Below are positions 24,001 to 37,009 of a stretch of 64,000 nucleotides of DNA, piece by piece; the first letter of the stretch is position 1, and every line of letters begins with the position of its first letter. Below the pieces are notes generated by a model. The model saw nothing but the letters and a program-made list of their open reading frames with translations, did not search any database and was not told the DNA's origin. Made by a program: the position numbers and the translations under genes. The stretch covers positions 186,001 to 250,000 of the forward strand of contig JAMXBD010001213.1 of the NCBI GenBank assembly GCA_024138025.1, written 5' to 3'. This DNA is from Combretum micranthum. Lineage: Eukaryota; Streptophyta; Magnoliopsida; Myrtales; Combretaceae.

Positions 24001-24930
24001 TAAACAGAATCTGATCCCGTAAAAACCCGAACTAACTAAATTTTAGAAAAACAAAATTTTCTATAATATATAAAATATTTATCTAAAAATATAAGAATTT
24101 ATAAGAATAATAAAATTGCGTAATAAAATAAAAATGAATAGTGCAAAAGACTAATTAATTACCGGTAGTAATGAAATACAGATAAAAAGGTTATAACTGT
24201 AACCTTTATAACCCGAAAAATTATATAACTGATATATTTGGAAATATTATGAACTTACGAGTCTAATGGTACTAATGGTATACTTTTGATATCTCGAGCC
24301 CCGGGACACGCTTTTCGAAGTCTATATCCAAACGTGTTTGAAATAGGTAAAAAATTTACCAATCTGATATTTTTAAACAAACTTATATTACTATGAGTTA
24401 TTCTACATATTTAAACTACATCTCGACCTCTATGGTTAGGGGCGTTAGATTGCCGGACTTAAACTATTGTATTCCACTTAGGGTTTTCGGGTAATTTTCC
24501 GGTTTAGGTTTTTGCCAACTAATATTTTATGTTTATACAACGTATTTACTTTGAGAAATTTAGTTTACATTTCGTTTTTGTAAGTATTTAATATCTTTTA
24601 ACGTTTTCGGAATTTTTGAATTGGGTTTCATTTTCATAAGTTAATCATTATTTACTTTTTAATAATTTGTTTTTGGGCTTTATATTACTCGATTTTATAA
24701 GTTGGAGTTAATTATGGAATTCTTCGTACGTAGTGGTTTTGGAATTGAAGTATGTTGAGTTCTTATTTTGTTTTTAAGGATTTTCATTTTCTCAACATTA
24801 AGAAGTTTCCGAATTTATTCTTGATTTAGGACTAGTTGAAATTCGGTTTTAATTTGGAGTGATTTTTAGGGTTTATTTTCGAAGTTCATCTTGAAATTAT
24901 TTACTGAAATTTTCCGGGGCTTACACGTAG

Positions 24931-27900
24931 GCCAAGCATAATTCATATGTGTTAGTGCATTGAAGATTTTCTAAGTTACTATCTAGTGTTTTATTTACTT
25001 GTAAGAAAATTTACTCAAACGTATTTGGGTAACTAGATATATATATTGATTCTTGAGGCTACTAAGTTTTATTACCTTAATGAATATTTATAGTCTCCAT
25101 TATTCATAATTGTTCCTATTAGTTTTTTTATAGTTTTGGCGCAAACATCATTAATTAAATCCTTTTTGTCTAAAATGCCTAAGGAAATCTAGATTTGCTA
25201 CCTTATCACTTATATTTTAGTTAATTTGCACCCTATTATCCAATTTAGGATCGCTAACATTCCCATTTATTAATACTTACTCTCAAGTCCAACTAGCTTG
25301 GCTCAATTGTAATTTACCCTTTTCATTATCTTCGGCTTTATTTTTTTAGTTTAGTATAGTTGGTTCTAGGTTAAGTTTTTCCATTTAATAGACTTTTTTT
25401 TTTTATTTAGATTATGTGCTGTCATAGAACGTACTTTGATATCATTTGTTGAAAGTGTGTCAGATATAGTTTTATATTGTGGAAGTTAATATGGAATTCA
25501 CCATATTCATTAAAGTAGCTTTTTTATCTAAAATGATTCAACAATCCAAACTTGCTAATTATTATCTATATTTTAGTTAGTTTGTCATCTATTTAGAACT
25601 ATTATGTTTCCATTTTCCAGTGTAACATATAGAAGGGGGAAAAAAAAGAAAAAAAAGATATGTTGCTGCTTAGTATCTGAAGTATTAAGTATAACAATCT
25701 TGGATTTGTTTTTTTTTCTTTACTTCTTTCTTCCCTTCTGTTTTTCCTCCGCGTCCAATTAGTGCTAGGGTTTAGAAATGTAAATCATAAATGTACGATC
25801 ACAATTTTAATGGTTGAAAAACAGACCAAGGTGTTAGTTTGGGGACAAGGTCTGACAACGGTGACGTAAGCGGAACAAGTGTGTTGGGTGGGGGGAACAA
25901 CGATTTGAGTAAGGTCTTGAATTTAAGACACTGATGATGACTCTCACCATGAAACAATTACACTTTTATTTGATTATGTATATTTTTTCGTTTTTATAAG
26001 CTAAGTTCATTCTATTTACATTTTTTTTATTATTATATTATGTTTGGGATGGAGGGGAGAGAGAAGATCAAGAATGGCAGAAGAGTCTTGGTCAAGATAA
26101 AACAGGTGGTGCTTGATTTGCCCATCACTTTCTTCCATTAAAGAAATGGAATCTCTGCTATTCCCATCTTTCTCTATGTTTCCATTTGATCTATTAAAAA
26201 AACCATCGACCCTCTCAATTTTTTATTATTTTATTATTTTGTTATTTTTTAATTAGATAGAACCAAAGCTGGTGATTCTAAGAAATGATACCGAATTTAT
26301 TATTCAAGCCGGAGAGGGTACATAGATAACGTTCGACACTGAATAGCACACAATGCCTCGACGTTGCAGGCTTAGAAAGAAGCCCAAATCTTCTCCTACC
26401 GTCCCAAAATTCTTGTTTAATTTTTTTTATTGGAGACACACAATAATTGGTATGGAACAAATATTTGTACTACAACTCCAATATTCAATTATTTAGAATG
26501 TTTGATACAAGTTTATTTATGATTTAATCAATGGGAAAATGCTAGAGTGGAGAGTAGGTTGTCTGCTTTTGCCATAAAGTATGTCAAGTGAGATCCCAAT
26601 CTGTGTCTCGAGCTTCCGAAGTAGAAAGAATATTAAACTAGAAATGATTATATATCTTGATCATCGACCATATGATTGCCAATAAGTTTTTACATTTAAG
26701 TTTTTCAGTTTCATTATTACTTATAAGTAAAATGTATGTGGATGACTTTTTTATATCGTTTGTTTTATAATAAATTATTAGATTAAAAAAAAGAATCAGT
26801 ATCATTATCTGTATTATTTTACTAGCACATCATCTTTAATACTAGTTTTGCGAAACTGTACAGTGTAGAGCTAAATTCACGTTTTCCGCGTAATAATATA
26901 CATAGGGAAAAAGAAATAAAAGTTATAGTCTAATAACATTCGATTCAGATATTTTTTTTTTTTAGGTATCGAGTTTAATTCCTCACGTTAGCATATTGTA
27001 ATGGTTTTATGTGATCGTGTTTGTAATGATCTTTGAGAAAAAAAAAATATATATATATATATGTATATATGATGGTGGTTCACGTGGTTTAATTTGATTT
27101 TTCTAAAACGGCACAATAATTAGTAAGCAACGGTGTGTCCAAAAGATCTAAATTTCAGTGTTCCTTGAAGTGATGAAATGTCTTATCCTTTAAAACAAAA
27201 TAGTTTTGTTTTCTTCCTGGCATATTATTATTTAATGGAATCCACAATTTCCAACATGGGTTAATGGTGACATTGTATTGTATATGGATCATGGAGAATG
27301 GCTCGCCTGATCAACTTAATTATGATGCATGTTGGTACATAATAATGTTCTTTACTTCTTTTACACTGTAATCGGGTGAGGGAAAGAGGAATGAATGGGA
27401 GGGGAAGTAAAATGACGGAATATATGTATATGTATTATTATTTTCTTAGAGTATAAAAAGGGAATGAATGAGTTATATTCAAAAGATTCCTTCTATTTTC
27501 TTTCTTACATTATTCAAGCACTTGGAAGAAATAAAACCATTACACAGAAGAGTGTTATATTCAAGAAGAATGACTAGATTGTGATTTGTGAGGAAATTTA
27601 TTGTGTGGTAACTAAATTTGAAGTCGTGATGCTTTTGCAAGCATTTGCATGTTGAAAAATGTTCGAGAATTTTTAAATTTAAACAAAGTTTGCTTGTGAT
27701 TTTATTGCGTTTTAACTTACGAATCCAAGCATATTTTTTCTCCCGCTATATTTTGATAATCAAGTATTTTTTATACTTAAAATACAGAAGAGAGTAATTG
27801 TAGAAATTGAAGATAATTCTTGTTCACCCATATATTCCAGAGAAGATTACATATATATATATATATATATATATTAATTAGACAAAAATAGTTATATAAA

Positions 27901-28946
27901 TAGCATTGCTATGTCACATTTAATACATGTGAAACTACAATATTGCATGTAGTAAATAAGATATGACAAAGTATTAAATTTATATCAACTATATGCAACA
28001 TACATTAAAGTATTATCGTAAGTATTAAGGGTCTGTTTGTTTAGCTTTTCTAAACAGATACACACTTTTTCTAAATTTTTTTTTAACAAATTATTTATCA
28101 AGAAATAGATATAAATGAAAAAAGTTGACAGTTCTTATGAAAAGATCAAATAAATCAAAATAAATAAAATATAAATATAAATCGGATATATTTTTACATA
28201 TCTTTTTAATACAGATACAGATACAGATGAAAAGCAGACCATCTAAACAGAGCCTAAATGTGATGCTAACTTTTTCATTCATATCGCATTTATTGCATGC
28301 ACCATATATTAAAAATTGCTATGTCATAGGTAATAAATAAATATTACAATAGTATTGCGGTAATTTTTTATGTAATTAATATTTCAACAATTCTTTTAAA
28401 AATAATTATAGACACGAGTTTTACTCTGTTGAAATTGGGCTTAAATTTTGTAATATATTTCGTAACAACTAATTTATCTAACCCGTCTTGGTCGCTGAGT
28501 TAGAACCTACAATGACAATATCGACATTGTTGTAATAATAATACTTAATAATTAATAATCATTTTCCTTGCGGGATCAGAGGTTCAATTTAATTTTCATC
28601 AATTGATTAATTACAACATCATAATTACTAATCAATCAAAATTTTAGTTTATATTAATCTATTTAATTATTAATTACATTATAAACCATTTCTAAAATTA
28701 ATTAGTAGCTTACCCTAAGCACCAAGTATGAATATATATATATCTTTTATATAAATCTAACAAATGAAAAAGAAAGAAGTTACCTTAATATTTCCTTCAA
28801 TTACCTATCTTTGTCATTCTCATAAATCAAATACTAATAAATTATCTCCTTCCGACTGATAGTAATCATATGATCCAAACAATAGAATTTATGTACACGA
28901 TGATAGTCATTTCTAACTAATACCTTAAGGAAAAGAAAACCTATAT
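24931..28946. other. AT-rich intergenic region, no supported gene
   Basis: Between S5 and Gyp-1. It has AT microsatellites at about 27048-27068 and 27851-27873, A/T homopolymers near 25636-25660, and a MITE-like element. A 60-codon minus frame at 26278-26460 has no recognisable domain. This is the longest stretch without gypsy DNA and could hold host regulatory sequence, but I see no specific signal. Confidence 0.45.
28029..28254. mobile_element. MITE-like element, about 226 bp
   Basis: The left end GGGTCTGTTTGTTTAG and the complement of the right end, GGCTCTGTTTAGATGG, form imperfect terminal inverted repeats of the GGGTCTGTTTG type common in plant hAT-like or Harbinger-like MITEs. The interior is AT-rich without coding capacity. 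The flanking duplication is unclear (TTAA on the left, TAAA on the right), so superfamily is unresolved. Confidence 0.45.
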
Positions 28947-29475
28947 TGTAATATACAAATAATTTAAGTGATAAGTGTTCACAAAGCTACTAGATTCTAA
29001 TATTGCTTATGTTGATGTTAAAAATAGGTTAAGTTTGATCAATTTCGTGTTAGAACAAGATTGGCATCAATTGGATCCATTTCATTAATTTCTGCAATGA
29101 AGGCCAGCATCTCTGATGAAGAACGCCGTCGGTCTAGGTTTTAAATTTGTCAGCGTACTCTGTAACAGAATGTACGCCGCCTCCTAGAAAATCTACGCTG
29201 CTGGCTTAGAGACGGCGTAGGATGGGAACAATAGCATTTTTCTTAATGCTGGGAGGAAAGCTGCTGGCATTCATAGGGTTTCTTCTTAACACCAGCATGA
29301 AAGCCGCTAGCGTAGGTCAAAGAATTGCCAGTGGACAATAGGAGAATTTGAATTCTGGAGATCAAAGCCTCGACGAACACTACCGGTGCTCGTGTAGATC
29401 TTGCCAGCGTATGGTGTAAGTCGACAAAATTTGCAGTTACGCCGCTGACTTATCACCAGCATATGACCAAATTTC

Positions 29476-29483
29476 TATAAATA
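29476..29483 (+). promoter_or_regulatory. TATA box of the Gyp-1 5' LTR
   Basis: TATAAATA, conserved at 40155-40162 in the 3' LTR. A pyrimidine-rich leader and the splice donor follow within 135 nt. Confidence 0.6.
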
Positions 29484-29609
29484 CAAGACGCGAAAATCAT
29501 TTTCGACAGATTTTTCTTTATATCAATTCTCCTTCGTGAAAGAGAGTTTTGGAGAGTTCTTGGAGATATATGCTTGGAAAATCATTGGGAGAATATTTTT
29601 TGATCCAAA

Positions 29610-30702
29610 GTAAGTAATCTTAATATTTTCATTAGGATTCTCTATAAATTGATACAAGTTTCTTAGGGTTTGGTTGAATTTTTATATGAAGGTTTTTGGA
29701 GAAAAACCCTAGCACGTGTAAGATCAGTGAATTGGTGAATGCGAGACGGGTTTTAGCGATTCAAAATAGTAAGTAAATCTCCTCTATTATAGATTCCAAC
29801 AAAATACGATCTAAACAATCCTTATATGTACTTAATGTATGGAATTAGGGTTTTGGTGAAAATATTTAGTGATTATGGAATTTTTGCGGTTCCTTATTAT
29901 TCTTGAAGATAATTGTGGAGTTTGATCAGAATAGATGGTGCAGATAACGAGAATTCTTTTCATGTTAGGATTTTTGGAGAATTCATGTTTGTTAAGATAC
30001 TGCGATCATGTCTGTTGATATGTATATAATATATTATATATGTAACAGGACATTTGGAGTTTGTGAAACTGTTGTTGATGTGTATAGGATTGGTGGAGTT
30101 TGGGTTGACTTTGTGTTGTTGGTATCAAATTCAGAGGATTTGATTTATATTCCTGAGATTTAGAAAGGTACGACCAATCCATTGTTTGATGTATGTGCTT
30201 GTAGATTAGAATTTTTGTGAATGGATGTAGGAACAGAATTGCATAATGAACTTAATAAATATTTGGCTTAATAATTGTCTGTCTGGTTGTGGTTGGCTTT
30301 GAGCAGTAGAGACCTAGCAGACATGATACTGGTGAGGCACCCTAATGATCTTAGTGTGAGGTTGTCCCGAGTGGACTCGTGCTAAGAAATGATTTCGAGA
30401 GAATTTAGGTGTTCAGGAATTGGGATGTTTAGGGAGTACCCACTCATCCATATATGTATATGATTACTTATTTTCAAATTAGTTGGTTGTTTTTATAGCA
30501 GAGTCTAAGTTACTCTGAGTTCAGAATTTATGTATACTAGATTCTGAACCATGTTGTTTTGCTGGACTAAAATAGATAATAATCTGTTGTATGCATTTAG
30601 TTTAGTTGCATATATTTATACATGTTTTATGTGCATAACCTTGCTTGAACTGGATTGGATATTATCATACTGGGCTTCGCCGCTCATTCTATTATATTTT
30701 AG
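29610..30702 (+). other. Predicted leader intron in the Gyp-1 5' LTR
   Basis: The donor is a near-perfect plant 5' splice site (AAG|GT-like, reading AAAGTAAGTAAT). The acceptor is TTATATTTTAG|GTACAG. Length 1093 nt. The 3' LTR has the same sites (GT at 40289, AG ending 41390). Confidence 0.45.
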
Positions 30703-31153
30703 GTACAGGTGAGGATAGCGTGATATATGATCTATCGGGTTTTGATATTGTCTATGAGGATGGGGATGGCGTTATTGGTCCTGACTACCTTGCTGATGAT
30801 TAATTATATAGTCATAAAGGATATAGGATGGATCACAAAACTTTTTATGTCTAATTTAGATGTTGTTCATCGAACATTTAAGTTGTATTTGGAGTTTTCT
30901 TGTGGTGATAGTCTTAGGGTATGGTTTGACTTGTTGACCTGCAGTTATGTCAACAATGTCTAGTTTTCTGATTATGGAGATTTCATTCTTGTCATATGAT
31001 TTATTTATGAGGACCATATGTCTTTTTCTATACCTTACGAGTTATACAAGTGTTATTCAGGTTAATTGTGGGAATTATAGCCTTAGCATGCCCTATTAAG
31101 AGAGGACACGTGGCGGGTTGTAATGCCAACAGATTAGGGCATTACAGCTTAAT

Positions 31154-31165
31154 TGGTATCAGAGC
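31154..31165 (+). other. Primer binding site of Gyp-1
   Basis: TGGTATCAGAGC, complementary to the 3' end of plant initiator methionine tRNA, seven bases after the LTR end. Confidence 0.93.
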
Positions 31166-31338
31166 AATAAGTTTTAAATCTGGTAGACCTAGGTTTTGGC
31201 TCCTTAGGACGGTGAGATAAGATGAGAGGGGTAGATAAATAGGGTTGTTGTCTAGTCAAACTATTGATGTTTAGATTTAAGTTGTTAAATCAAGTTAGAT
31301 ACCCTTGTTCTAACCTATGAGGTTTTGTTTGTTTTAGA

Positions 31339-32454
31339 ATGCCGCCTAGGAGAAGAAATACTAAGGAAAATGAGGGTGAACATCAGGCTCACAATGAGAA
31401 TCTACCACCTCCACCCGCAAGACAAGCACCAGTGGATGTAGCACAGCTTATGCAGCCTGTGAATGCCTGATAGGAGTGGTAGGTCAACAGCAGCAGATAT
31501 GAGGAGGGACATGCAGATAGTCCAAGAAAATGCTGATGCTTAGAGGCAAGAGACACAAAGGCTGCATGGACATGGGTAATGGAGCTCGACATCCAGATGT
31601 GCTGAGCCTTAACAAGTTTGTGGATTTAGTGCACAAGTTTGAGCCAGTGCCGGGAAAACCATTGGAAGCTCAGGTGGGATAGAGGAAGTGAAGAAACATT
31701 TGCAGCATTGGACATTCCTGAGAACAAGAAAGTGGAATATGCATCATATTTGCTGTTGGTAGAGCTAATAACTGGTGGGCGAGTACTAGAGGCACATGCC
31801 AGGGATGATCACATGAGATGTTTCACTAGGCTTTCTTCAGAGAATACTTCCCCGACAGCATTAAAAAAAAGATGTTGCAAGATTATTATACGCTGCAGCA
31901 TGGAAAGCTTTCAGTTAAGGAGTATGAGGCCGAGTTACACAGACTGATGAGGTTTCTACCCATGCACTGAAAGAAAGTGAGGAAGCAAAAGTTAGTCGAT
32001 TCATCGCTGGATTGGAACCGGAGATACAGCACCAGTGAACTTGATGGATATGAGCAATTATGCAACAGTTGTGAATAAGGCTAAGATGATTGAGCAGGGT
32101 TTGAGCAAAATCAAGAGCCGGGAACCACCGAGGAATCAGGTATATTTAGGGAAAAGACCAACTGTCAATGCTGTTACCCAGGATAAAGGAAAGAGACCAT
32201 TTGTGCAGCAGTACAGATCTGTAAGGAAGAGTTCTGACAAGAGATGCCCTAGATGCCTTGGGCCACATGACTTGAGGGACTGCAAGTGGACAGAGAACGC
32301 ATGTTTTTCATGTGGAAAGTTGGGACACAAAAGTAATGTTTGCATAGAGAAGAAAGTTCCACAGGTTTTCTGTTTTAAATGTGGTCAGAGAGGACATAGA
32401 GCAGTGGACTGCAAAGAGGGACAGTTGGGCAGAGTTTCCTATGGACAGAGTTAG
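31339..32454 (+). pseudogene. gag: gag of Gyp-1 (broken)
   Basis: Structural capsid-nucleocapsid protein that packages the element RNA. It starts ATG CCG CCT AGG AGA AGA (MPPRRR, a typical chromovirus gag start) and is stopped by TGA near 31468. Homology resumes in shifted frames through 31600-32030, where the gag core is recognisable (for example AALDIPENKKVEYASYLL near 31700). The C-terminal part (32035-32454) carries three CCHC zinc knuckles: C-x2-C-x3-H-x4-C at about residues 72-84, then CFSCGKLGHKSNVC and CFKCGQRGHRAVDC of the C-x2-C-x4-H-x4-C form. At least two frameshifts and several stops separate the parts, so no intact Gag can be made. Confidence 0.88.
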
Positions 32455-32520
32455 CGAGCACCAGCTAAGATTTATACTCTTCAGAGGAGTGAGACAGCTT
32501 CTATAGACACTGTTGCGGCT

Positions 32521-33171
32521 ATGTTATCTATACTACAGCATAGTGCCTATATTTTATTTGATACTGGTACTAGCTTCTCATGCATATCTGAATCTTTTGT
32601 GAGTATATGTGGTTTATGTGTGGAGATCATGTCTGATGTGGTATCTGTTAGTACTCCTGTGGGTTCTGGATCTGTTTTGGATAGAGTTTGTAGATATGTA
32701 GATATTGTGATAGAAGATAGACATCTACCTGCTGATTTGATTGTGATTGATATGGTGGATTTTGATATTATTCTAGGAGTAGAGTGGTTAGAAAAATATC
32801 ATTCTGTTATAGATTACCATCATCTAGTAATAGAATTTGATTTACATGATGGAGATCGGTTTGAGTATAAGTTAGTGGCACAAAGACCCCCAGTGCTACC
32901 AACTTATGAGTTATGGGGTAAATCAGTTTTGGCATCGATGATAAAAGAAGATAAACATATAGTGGAAGTAACAGATATACTGGTTGTGAGCGAATATCTA
33001 GAAGTTTTTCCAGATGATTTACCTGGATTACCACCTATGAGGGAAGTAGAGTTTGGAATAGATTTGGTGCCAGGAACTACACCGATATCAAAATCACCCT
33101 ATAGGATGGCTCCTACCGAGTTAGCAGAACTTAAGGCGCAGTTGGATGATCTGTTAAAGAAAAAGTTTATA
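32521..33171 (+). pseudogene. pol: Protease and start of reverse transcriptase of Gyp-1
   Basis: The open frame has a retropepsin active site FDTGTS at about residues 13-18, then DFDIILGVEWLEKYH, the usual second protease motif. A linker leads to the reverse transcriptase entry region (SPYRMAPTELAELKAQLDDL). It ends at an in-frame TGA (33172) where the Gyp-2 homologue has arginine, a change explained by one substitution. There is no good methionine start, as expected of a part of a polyprotein. Confidence 0.88.
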
Positions 33172-33174
33172 TGA

Positions 33175-34058
33175 CCGAGTGTATCGCCATGGGGATCTCC
33201 AGTACTATTCGTTAAGAAGAAAGATGGAAGTATGCGGTTATATATAGATTACAGGGAGTTAAATCAGGTGACAATAAAGAATAAGTACCCGTTACAAAGG
33301 ATTGATGACCTGTTTGATCAGTTAGTAGAAGCTTCAGTTTTCTCTAAGATTGATCTGAGATTTGGATATCATCAGTTGAGGATAAAGGTAGAGGATATTC
33401 AGAAAACTGCTTTCAGGATAAGGTATGGACATTATGAATTTGTGGTCATGCCTTTTGGATTAACGAATGCTCCAACAGTGTTTATGGATCTAATGAACCG
33501 AGTTTTCAGAGAATGCCTTGATATGTTCGTGGTAGTATTCATAGATGATGTTTTGGTATACTCGAGGAATAGGGAAGAACATGAGGAACATTTAAGATTG
33601 GTTTTGAATAGGTTGAAAGAGGAGCGGTTATATTCTAAGCTTTCAAAATGCAAGTTTTGGTTGGAACAGGTATCATTCTTGGGGCATATAGTAAATGGAA
33701 GTGGAATATTAGTAGATCTTGAGAAAATCAAAGCAGTGGTTGAACTGTGTCAGAAATCAGAAGTTTTCTAGGAATGGCAGGTTATTCTCGGCGATTTATG
33801 GAAGAATTTTCCAAGATTGCCAGTCCTTTGACGAGGTTGACACAGAAAGGAATTAAGTACAAATGGTGCGAGAGGTATGAAAACAGTTTCCGGTTGTTGA
33901 AAGATAGATTAGTAAAAGCGCCAATGTTGGCATTGCCAATGAGTTGTGAGGAATATGCAATCTATAGTGATGCCTCACTTCAGGGTTTAGGATGTGTTTT
34001 GATGCAGGGGCCAGGGTTATTGCATATGCCTCGAGACAGTTGAAACCGTACGAGAAGA
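33175..34058 (+). pseudogene. pol: Reverse transcriptase and first half of RNase H of Gyp-1
   Basis: Continues the pol frame after the TGA with [18 protein letters not shown]. Further motifs are RIDDLFDQL, the [10 protein letters not shown] block, MPFGLTNAP and the catalytic [11 protein letters not shown] (Tyr-X-Asp-Asp family, here Phe-Ile-Asp-Asp) near 33530-33570. A frameshift near 33750 moves homology to the next frame ([20 protein letters not shown]). The RNase H start has the catalytic Asp in [16 protein letters not shown] near 33960-34005, then another frameshift. The domain is then cut at 34063 by S7. Confidence 0.88.
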
Positions 34059-34843
34059 ATTATTGTAAACCCCTGTTTTCTAAGCCTTAACCTTAAGCTG
34101 GAAAGTCTATCGGAGAACTTAAGTCAACGAATCTTGAGTAAAACCCTACAGTTTAGATCCAGCAAACCCAAGTTCGTAAATCGAGGAGTCAAAAAATAAT
34201 TAAAGTGTTTAGAAGAGTCCGTAATAATATTTGATTTATTAAAAATATCAGATTGTTTATTTTCGGCTTATTTCGAACCCGTTTGGATACTGCTTAAAGC
34301 GTGTCTCGAGGCTTGGAAAATTAAAAAATATACTCTTTAATTTTTTAGACTGGTATTTTATAAGTATTTCAAAAATATTAAGTTATAATTTTTCGGATTT
34401 TAAAAATATCAGTTATAGCTCATATAAAGCTATTTTACTCTTACCGGTAACTTATTTATTAAATTTCTAAAATAATTTATTTGATTATTTTATTTAAATC
34501 ATAAAAATTCTGCCACTTAAATAAAAATATTTTTCTTAATTTATTTTATATATTTTCTTAGTCAAAAAGACACTTTATCAACCCATACCTTAAGTACACA
34601 TCCATTATCATTACTACACATTATTATGTTTTCTTTTGCTTTTTCTTACACTCCATTTCCTAAGATGGCAGCTGACCATCCCAGAAATCATCCACTTTTC
34701 CTTATTTTTAATTATTTATTTGATATTTTAAAGTCTCTTTGGTTAATATAGAAGCAACTAGTTACACTTTCAAAAATACAAATTGAAATCAAACCACACA
34801 CACTTCCCCCCACACAAGGAATCACGCCAGCGCCCGCACGCCG

Positions 34844-34893
<50 letters not shown>
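34844..34893 (+). repeat. 50-nt poly-C homopolymer in S7
   Basis: An unbroken C run preceded by CGCCCGCACGCCG. It occupies the slot where S3, S6 and Gyp-2 have short C runs next to GGCGCCGGCC, about 70 nt upstream of the TATA-like TATTTAAG. It may be a true expansion or an assembly artefact. Confidence 0.9.
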
Positions 34894-36466
34894 TGTGCAA
34901 CTGCCTTGTTTTATTTTTTTTTTTTCCAATTATTTAACATACTTTCCTCTCTATTTAAGTATCTCATTCCATCTCTCTTTCACATTTACAAACCCTACAC
35001 TTTTCCTCTCTCTTTTTCCCTTTCTTTTCTCTTCTTCTTTGCTTTGTCTTCTTAAGAACAAGCTGCCACCATTTTCTTTCCTTGTTTCCACATACTTTTC
35101 TTGCAAATATTTGAGGTAATCATCTTCTTTTAGCTCTCATAAGATGTTATAGGATGATATTATGGATGTTTCATGCATCAAAGGACATTCCACAAGCTTA
35201 AAAAGCTATGGATGATGATGCCAAGAATTGAAACACTCCTCTAGATGATGATCTCTTTTGTTCTTAGTATTTTTGTTATCTTGAATGCTTGTTTATCTTC
35301 TTGTTTTTGTGATAACTTATAGATCTAGAGTTTTACAAAGCTTTAGTTATGTTAATGTGCAGATCTAGAAGTTTAAGGCCTACTACCAAGTTTTTCTTAT
35401 GTTTTCATGGTTGAATATTGAGTAGATCTTAGATTTGAGTTTGAATGAAAAAGTAAAATTAGTAACTTGTCAAGGCACCATTTTAAAAACCCTCTTCCAA
35501 GTCTTAAAATAGAAGTTTTTGTTAAGAAAATGAAGGTTTGATGGATGTATATCATCAAGACTTCATCTTACAAGAATCAAAGTTTATTTTCAAAAACAAA
35601 ATTTGCATTTTCGGATCAAGACAAAGATCTAAAATAAAAACACGTTTTCCAACTCAAAAATGAGGATTTTATTCAAGAAATGAAGGGTTCTTAAGATATA
35701 ATATGTAATGGGTTGCTTTTATGAGTTTCAATGAATTTTCTCAGGAGATATGTTCAAAATAAATTTATGAAAATTCGGATCTAGACCAAGACCCATTCTT
35801 GGAACCCATCATTCAACTTTAAAATGAAGATTTAGACAAAAATATAAAGGGCTCTTGGTATAGATATCTTAAGGAATGAATTTTCATAAGTTTAAATGAG
35901 TTTTCATAAAAAGTATTTCTAAAATCAAGTGCTTTGTAAAAGACAAAATTTAGGTCTTGTTTTCATTATAAGCTTCAAGGAGGAAATTCGTATCTAAGGG
36001 GAGACCAATTTTGAAAACCCCCTTTTAGAGCTCAAAACAAGTATTTTATATTAAAAATGAAATGCCTTGATGATAAATAATATAGGAAAATTATTTTCAT
36101 AGAACTAAGTAAGTTTTAGTGAAAGAATTACTCAAAACAAGACAATGAGTTTCAATTCCAAATTTCGGTTTTATAAAAATGGATTCTTAGAAGTCTCTTT
36201 TGAACTTTATGTTTGGGATTAGATAAGTGTGTAATCTCTTAATTTTGTTTTGAGAATCTCCTTGCAAGTTTAGGACTACAATAAGTTAATATAAGTAGTT
36301 AAATAGAGTAGATATGGCAATTTTTCACAAAGGCTCAAATCTTGGATTTTTGCAACCTTACTGTACAGTAAGTTTCCGACCCTTAGATGACCTTAAAAGT
36401 TTGAATTAACTTTGGAAATAGATAGCTCTTTCGAAGTAGATAGAAATCGTTATATTATAAGCTTAA

Positions 36467-36510
36467 TTCCAAGTTAAAATGAGTTAGATATGACCTTTTT
36501 AAGTTAAGAA
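36467..36510 (+). other. Degenerate stem-loop B in S7
   Basis: TTCCAAGTTAAAATGAG and TGACCTTTTTAAGTTAAG are recognisable, but pairing is weaker than in the other copies. Confidence 0.4.
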
Positions 36511-37009
36511 TTCAACCTAGGCGAAAATTGGCGAACTTAGTAAATAAAGTTGTTAAGCTTAATGGAACTTCATAAGAGATACTCATTGAGGGTATTCTTT
36601 GTACTTAGGTGAATTGGAGGATGGGTTACCACTCCCCAGGGACTATTATGACTAATGGATTTCACTACATGAACAAGTGAGTTCATTCCTCAATTAATTA
36701 TGCTCTTGGATGTGCTTGTAATAGTAGTGGCATTAGACTTAAGAAAAGATAAAATTGTGATTGAATGGTGATCTAAACTTGCATGAATGAATGATAAGTA
36801 TATCGAGGCAAGTTTTGTTGCAATAACCTTGTATGAGCTAGTACAGATTTGGAGTGTCTGAAATCTGTGTGATCACTTTTAAATTATCTAATTAATATGC
36901 CATGATTATATGAATAAACTGTACATGTATATCATGTAGTGAGTCGCATATCATTGTTGAGTATGCATTTTGTGGGACAAAAGTGTATTTGGGAGGCAAC
37001 TGGTCTTTA

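Larger units (their letters stand above)
16679..24925 (-). mobile_element. S5: solo LTR of about 5.05 kb, split by S6
   Basis: On the minus strand it runs from TGTAAGCCCCGGAAAATTTC (24925) to CGGGGCGTGACA (16679). Flanks are CGTAA (16674-16678) and CGTAG (24926-24930), a target duplication with one mismatch. Removing S6 and its TATAA duplication leaves about 5045 bp. It has the CACGTGCAGCTCC-type box (near 23464-23480), a donor AG|GTAAGG (GT at 23203-23202), stem-loop B, stem-loop A and an acceptor GAACAG (ends 17094). The AT-rich open frames inside (for example 23302-23799, minus) are leader sequence, not genes. Confidence 0.88.
28947..31146 (+). repeat. 5' LTR of Gyp-1, 2200 bp
   Basis: Runs TGTAATATACAAATAATTT to AGGGCATTACA. 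It matches 39625-41837 closely, with many C/T and G/A differences. It holds a GC-rich repeat zone (29100-29465), TATAAATA (29476-29483), a consensus donor AAAG|TAAGTAAT (GT at 29610) and an acceptor TATATTTTAG (ends 30702). A small frame at 30727-30963 is present in both LTRs only in part and is not conserved as coding. Confidence 0.92.

Noticed and set aside
26278..26460. 60-codon minus-strand frame as a host gene
   Set aside because: No domain, no start context or homologous neighbour; length is within chance.
31154..31165. tRNA-Met gene suggested by TGGTATCAGAGC
   Set aside because: Only the primer-site complement is present; no cloverleaf around it, and the same holds at 56926-56937.
32136..32345. 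Minus-strand frame inside Gyp-1 gag, and similar opposite-strand frames at 32807-33034, 33432-33731, 45600-45815, 46532-46950, 48160-48543 and 55969-56367
   Set aside because: Shadows of the gag/pol or acidic frames on the other strand.
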